24,923 nt of DNA from Vulcanisaeta sp. UBA163. Its GTDB lineage: Archaea; Thermoproteota; Thermoprotei; Thermoproteales; Thermocladiaceae. Position numbers and translations under genes: made by a program. The stretch is from NCBI GenBank assembly GCA_002496475.1, contig DAJV01000011.1, forward strand, positions 442-25,364, given 5' to 3'. Every line of letters begins with the position of its first letter. The first letter of the stretch is position 1. Positions 22,909-24,923 of the stretch are shown one piece after another. A model generated the notes under the pieces. The model made no database searches and had not been told where the DNA came from. It saw nothing but the letters and a program-made list of their open reading frames with translations.

Positions 22909-23358
22909 ATGCTCAGCATGAATGATATTGCTCAAGCAATATACACGGTAACCAGGGTAGTTACGGTACCCGTAAATATACACGCAATTGTTTACCTGGC
23001 TGGCAGGGATTGGTCAATGTTCGAGAGAGACGGTGCATATGTTATTTATAAAACCACGGATACCCAGGGCAATCCTGTAACAATAAGGCTAAGGATCAGG
23101 GAGGCGGGTCCCCCCACTTCCCATTACTATGAGGTTTACGGCATGGAAATGCAGTTCAAGTACATGGGTCAAGACTTCCTAGCCGTATACCCAGTAAGTG
23201 GTGGTTTCAGTAAGGCTAAGGTTGATGATAAGTACCTACTTGATATAGGTACTAAGATTGGTGGGGGTGAACCATGCATAGTGGCCCTAAGAATAGGGCA
23301 GGCACCAGCCATGTGTAAGCAAATTGGTAAGTTCTACATGGTTATTGCAAGGGCATGA
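22909..23358 (+). CDS. Unknown small protein, 149 residues
   Basis: No family is recognised. The sequence is soluble and beta-rich in the middle (AYVIYKTTDTQGNPVTIRLR, YYEVYGMEMQFKYMGQDFLA), with a helical N-terminus (MNDIAQAIYTVTRVV) and two Cys near the C-terminus (EPCIVALRIGQAPAMCKQIG). A second ATG at 22918 could be the true start. It stands alone between the TIP49 ATPase and a 235-bp gap, with its own TATA box. The codon pattern is like its neighbours, so it is probably a real lineage-specific gene. No function is proposed. Confidence 0.7.
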   Translation: MLSMNDIAQAIYTVTRVVTVPVNIHAIVYLAGRDWSMFERDGAYVIYKTTDTQGNPVTIRLRIREAGPPTSHYYEVYGMEMQFKYMGQDFLAVYPVSGGFSKAKVDDKYLLDIGTKIGGGEPCIVALRIGQAPAMCKQIGKFYMVIARA

Positions 23359-23424
23359 TAATCTCATGATCATAAATAATAATTCAATATTTTAATAATT
23401 AATTCTTTTATGTTATTTGAATTA

Positions 23425-23473
23425 TCAGTAGCGGCATTCCACTTCATCGGTCTGTTGGGTTCATCATCATCAT
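23425..23473 (-). ncRNA. Weaker candidate box C/D guide sRNA
   Basis: On the minus strand box C is ATGATGA (23473-23467). After 12 bases comes a variant box D', CAGA (23454-23451), one base, box C' CGATGA (23449-23444), 15 bases, and box D CTGA (23428-23425). A TATA-like CAATTAAAAG (23498-23507) lies about 29 bases upstream. The 12-base first guide and the C' are good. The D' variant, the one-base D'-C' spacing and the repeated ATG units around box C weaken the case. The D guide would target the fifth base of UAGCGGCAUUCC. It would otherwise be an unexplained intergenic sequence. Confidence 0.42.
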
Positions 23474-23497
23474 TTTAACTAAAATTAAACTAGGAGC

Positions 23498-23507
23498 CTT
23501 TTAATTG
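23498..23507 (-). promoter_or_regulatory. TATA-like box for the second sRNA candidate
   Basis: CAATTAAAAG on the minus strand is centred about 29 bases from box C at 23473. It is weak evidence by itself because the region is AT-rich. Confidence 0.3.
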
Positions 23508-23560
23508 TTTAGTAATGGTAATGCGGAGAATGTGGGCTAGTTTAGTGAGTAAGGAATTGG

Positions 23561-23570
23561 TTTTTATATA
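23561..23570 (+). promoter_or_regulatory. TATA box for the DUF47 gene
   Basis: TTTTTATATA is centred about 29 bases before the ATG at 23594, a clear leaderless arrangement. Confidence 0.65.
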
Positions 23571-23593
23571 ATCCAGTATAACAAACCTGAGAA

Positions 23594-24307
23594 ATGTCTA
23601 GGGTAATACGAGATTTTTGGGGTAAAATATTGTCGCCGCTTTACGTAGGGGAGAAGGAGTTCTTAGGCAAATTAATGACGCATTTAGGGCTTAGTCAGAA
23701 GGCAATGGATATACTGGAGGGTATGGTGCTTAGCGCCATGGAGAATAACAGCATTAGTAAGGCTAAGGTTTCTGAGGGCATGAGGGAGATATCCGCCCTC
23801 GAACGCGAGGGCGATGAAATTGTTAGGCAAATAAATGATTACATACTTAAGGGTGCTATTCCAATAACCACGGCCTCCATAATGGATACGATACTCAACA
23901 AGTCAGATGATGTTCTAGATGGGGTTCACGTATTATCAAGGGAGTTGAGGCGTACGTACTACCTATGCAACACTGAACCCGTTAGGAATTTCCTTGGGGA
24001 GGAGTTCCTGGAAATGCTTAGGATAGGTAAGGAGGCTTTGAAGATGCTTATTGAGATAATAAATAGTCTGAACACGAAGAGCTTCAGCGACATTAGGGTT
24101 ATGGTGTTGGGAATACAAAAGCTTGAGGAGGAGGTTGATGACATAAAGGACTCTGCCCTGGATAAGCTATATGCAAATGCAAAGGAGTTAACATACGTGG
24201 AATTCATGAGCAGTATGAGCCTAATATTTGGCATTGACGACGTCCTAGACTCCATAAAGGACATAGCTTACATGATATTGACGCTAATTAGTACATACGG
24301 CACCTAA
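23594..24307 (+). CDS. DUF47 family PhoU-like protein (putative phosphate transport regulator)
   Basis: The 237-residue protein is all-helical and matches DUF47, a relative of PhoU with two three-helix bundles. Each half carries a metal-site pattern: ALEREGDEIVRQIND (about 67-81) and KLEEEVDDIKD (about 177-187). The N-terminal stretch FLGKLMTHLGLSQKAMDILEG is typical of the first bundle. Such proteins are often encoded with PiT phosphate permeases, but no permease gene is adjacent here, so a partner must be elsewhere. A role in phosphate uptake control is inferred from the family. The ATG is 29 bases from a strong TATA box. Confidence 0.9.
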   Translation: MSRVIRDFWGKILSPLYVGEKEFLGKLMTHLGLSQKAMDILEGMVLSAMENNSISKAKVSEGMREISALEREGDEIVRQINDYILKGAIPITTASIMDTILNKSDDVLDGVHVLSRELRRTYYLCNTEPVRNFLGEEFLEMLRIGKEALKMLIEIINSLNTKSFSDIRVMVLGIQKLEEEVDDIKDSALDKLYANAKELTYVEFMSSMSLIFGIDDVLDSIKDIAYMILTLISTYGT

Positions 24308-24345
24308 ACCTAGTGATCCTCCTTCTTGTCAGTGCTATATCGGTC

Positions 24346-24363
24346 AAAGGCTTTTATTTTCAA
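24346..24363 (+). terminator. T-rich stretch, possible terminator of the DUF47 gene
   Basis: CTTTTATTTTC lies about 45 bases after the stop codon. Archaeal termination often occurs on short T-runs without a hairpin; this is a weak call. The rest of 24308-24504 shows no gene. Confidence 0.3.
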
Positions 24364-24504
24364 TTCAATTATATTTAACATAAAGAAACGATGACTTGAA
24401 GTAATGGTTCATGGCATCTCCAGGTCAATAATCAATGCTTGTTTTCTCCAGGGAATATATGAATGATAAAAGTAAATATTTAATAATGATAAATACTGAA
24501 TGAA

Positions 24505-24888
24505 TTATTCGATAAGTATCTTCGTTAGTTTATCCTTTAATTTATCAATCTCCAGCAATACTAGGCCTAGATTCGGATCTGGTTTTGCTATTGCAGTTAA
24601 TATTAAGTCCTTGCTCAACGGCGCCACTAATAATGTGTTCCTGGTGTATTGCGACACGCTTATTATTGATTCGCCAAGGCCAAGCTCTGCACCAAGCCTA
24701 TCTATTGTACTCCTTGCTATTGCAACCATTGCGCTAACTATCTTCGCATTAAGTTCGCCACTGACCTTGAAGGCCACTGGTAAGCCATCGCGCCTAACAA
24801 CAAGCGCTCCAACTATGTCAGGAAAGACTCTGTTCATGAATTCCTCTAACGTTTCCACAACCTCCTTACCAATGCTGGAGCTCATCAT
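24505..24888 (-). CDS. Roadblock/LC7 domain protein
   Basis: This 127-residue protein has the single-domain Roadblock/LC7 (MglB-like) fold, often a dimer that works with small Ras-like GTPases. The pattern is a first helix (EVVETLEEFMNRVF), strands IVGALVVRRDGLPVAFKV, a long central helix (AKIVSAMVAIARSTIDRLGA), strands SIISVSQYTRNTLLVAPL and DLILTAIAKP, then NLGLVLLEIDKLKDKL. Archaea have many such proteins, some next to GTPase genes; none lies in this window. Two adjacent ATG codons are possible starts, and the second (24885) is the better fit, 26 bases from the TATA box. Confidence 0.9.
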   Translation of the reverse strand: MMSSSIGKEVVETLEEFMNRVFPDIVGALVVRRDGLPVAFKVSGELNAKIVSAMVAIARSTIDRLGAELGLGESIISVSQYTRNTLLVAPLSKDLILTAIAKPDPNLGLVLLEIDKLKDKLTKILIE

Positions 24889-24906
24889 TATGTAATATTT
24901 TCAACT

Positions 24907-24915
24907 CTTAAAAAC
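24907..24915 (-). promoter_or_regulatory. TATA box for the Roadblock/LC7 gene
   Basis: GTTTTTAAG on the minus strand is centred 26 bases before the ATG at 24885 and 23 before that at 24888. Confidence 0.5.
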
Positions 24916-24923
24916 CTTTCTAT

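Noticed and set aside
24386..24440. CGATGA at about 24389 as box C of another sRNA
   Set aside because: No CTGA box lies at a usable distance on the same strand.
1..24923. tRNA, rRNA, CRISPR array, insertion sequence or prophage
   Set aside because: No T-loop-like GTTCRANNC with cloverleaf context, no rRNA-like blocks, no regularly spaced repeats, and no transposase or integrase motifs were found by eye.

Overview
The window is chromosomal DNA from a hyperthermophilic crenarchaeon, most likely of the order Thermoproteales (Vulcanisaeta/Caldivirga-like; the genus is an inference). The evidence is the gene set: an archaeal Nop5 and fibrillarin pair, archaeal Trm1, a TIP49-type AAA ATPase, COG1395- and COG1709-type HTH regulators, a K+-independent membrane pyrophosphatase beside pyruvate phosphate dikinase, and a Roadblock/LC7 protein. 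Gene starts support this. A TATA-like box lies about 25-30 bp upstream of most first-in-transcript start codons, with no room for a leader, while a clear Shine-Dalgarno site appears where a gene follows another inside a transcript.

Layout. At 1-1219 (minus) are the membrane-anchor and iron-sulfur subunits of succinate dehydrogenase/fumarate reductase, the anchor gene cut by the window edge. A divergent HTH regulator follows (1371-2117, plus). From 2137 to 8637 all genes are on the minus strand: a UPF0200 P-loop kinase-like protein, Trm1, a COG1395 HTH protein, fibrillarin, Nop5, a two-TM protein, a small acidic protein and a TauE/SafE permease. PPDK (8827-11508) and the H+-pumping pyrophosphatase (11724-13949) are next, both minus. 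Plus-strand genes follow: an unknown protein with an ACT-like C-terminus, a candidate box C/D sRNA with its own TATA box, and an M24 aminopeptidase. About 500 bp of non-coding, probably decayed sequence (15999-16495) separates these from a histidine phosphatase and an unknown protein. Two divergent radical SAM/SPASM genes (17555-20019) are followed by a beta-CASP nuclease, the TIP49 ATPase, a small unknown protein, a second and weaker C/D sRNA candidate (minus), a DUF47/PhoU-like protein and a Roadblock/LC7 protein.

How the genes fit together. Nop5 and fibrillarin form the protein core of the box C/D methylation RNP, and the sRNA candidates would be its guides; Trm1 and the beta-CASP nuclease also belong to RNA metabolism. 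PPDK makes or uses PPi and the pyrophosphatase couples PPi to proton transport, so together they form a PPi-based energy module. The radical SAM pair may act in heme or another cofactor pathway, which is not proven here. No rRNA, tRNA, CRISPR array, insertion sequence or prophage was recognised. The least conventional items are the sRNA candidates, an Asp in place of the Walker B Glu of TIP49, a palindrome next to the sdhB TATA box, and the decayed stretch before the phosphatase gene.
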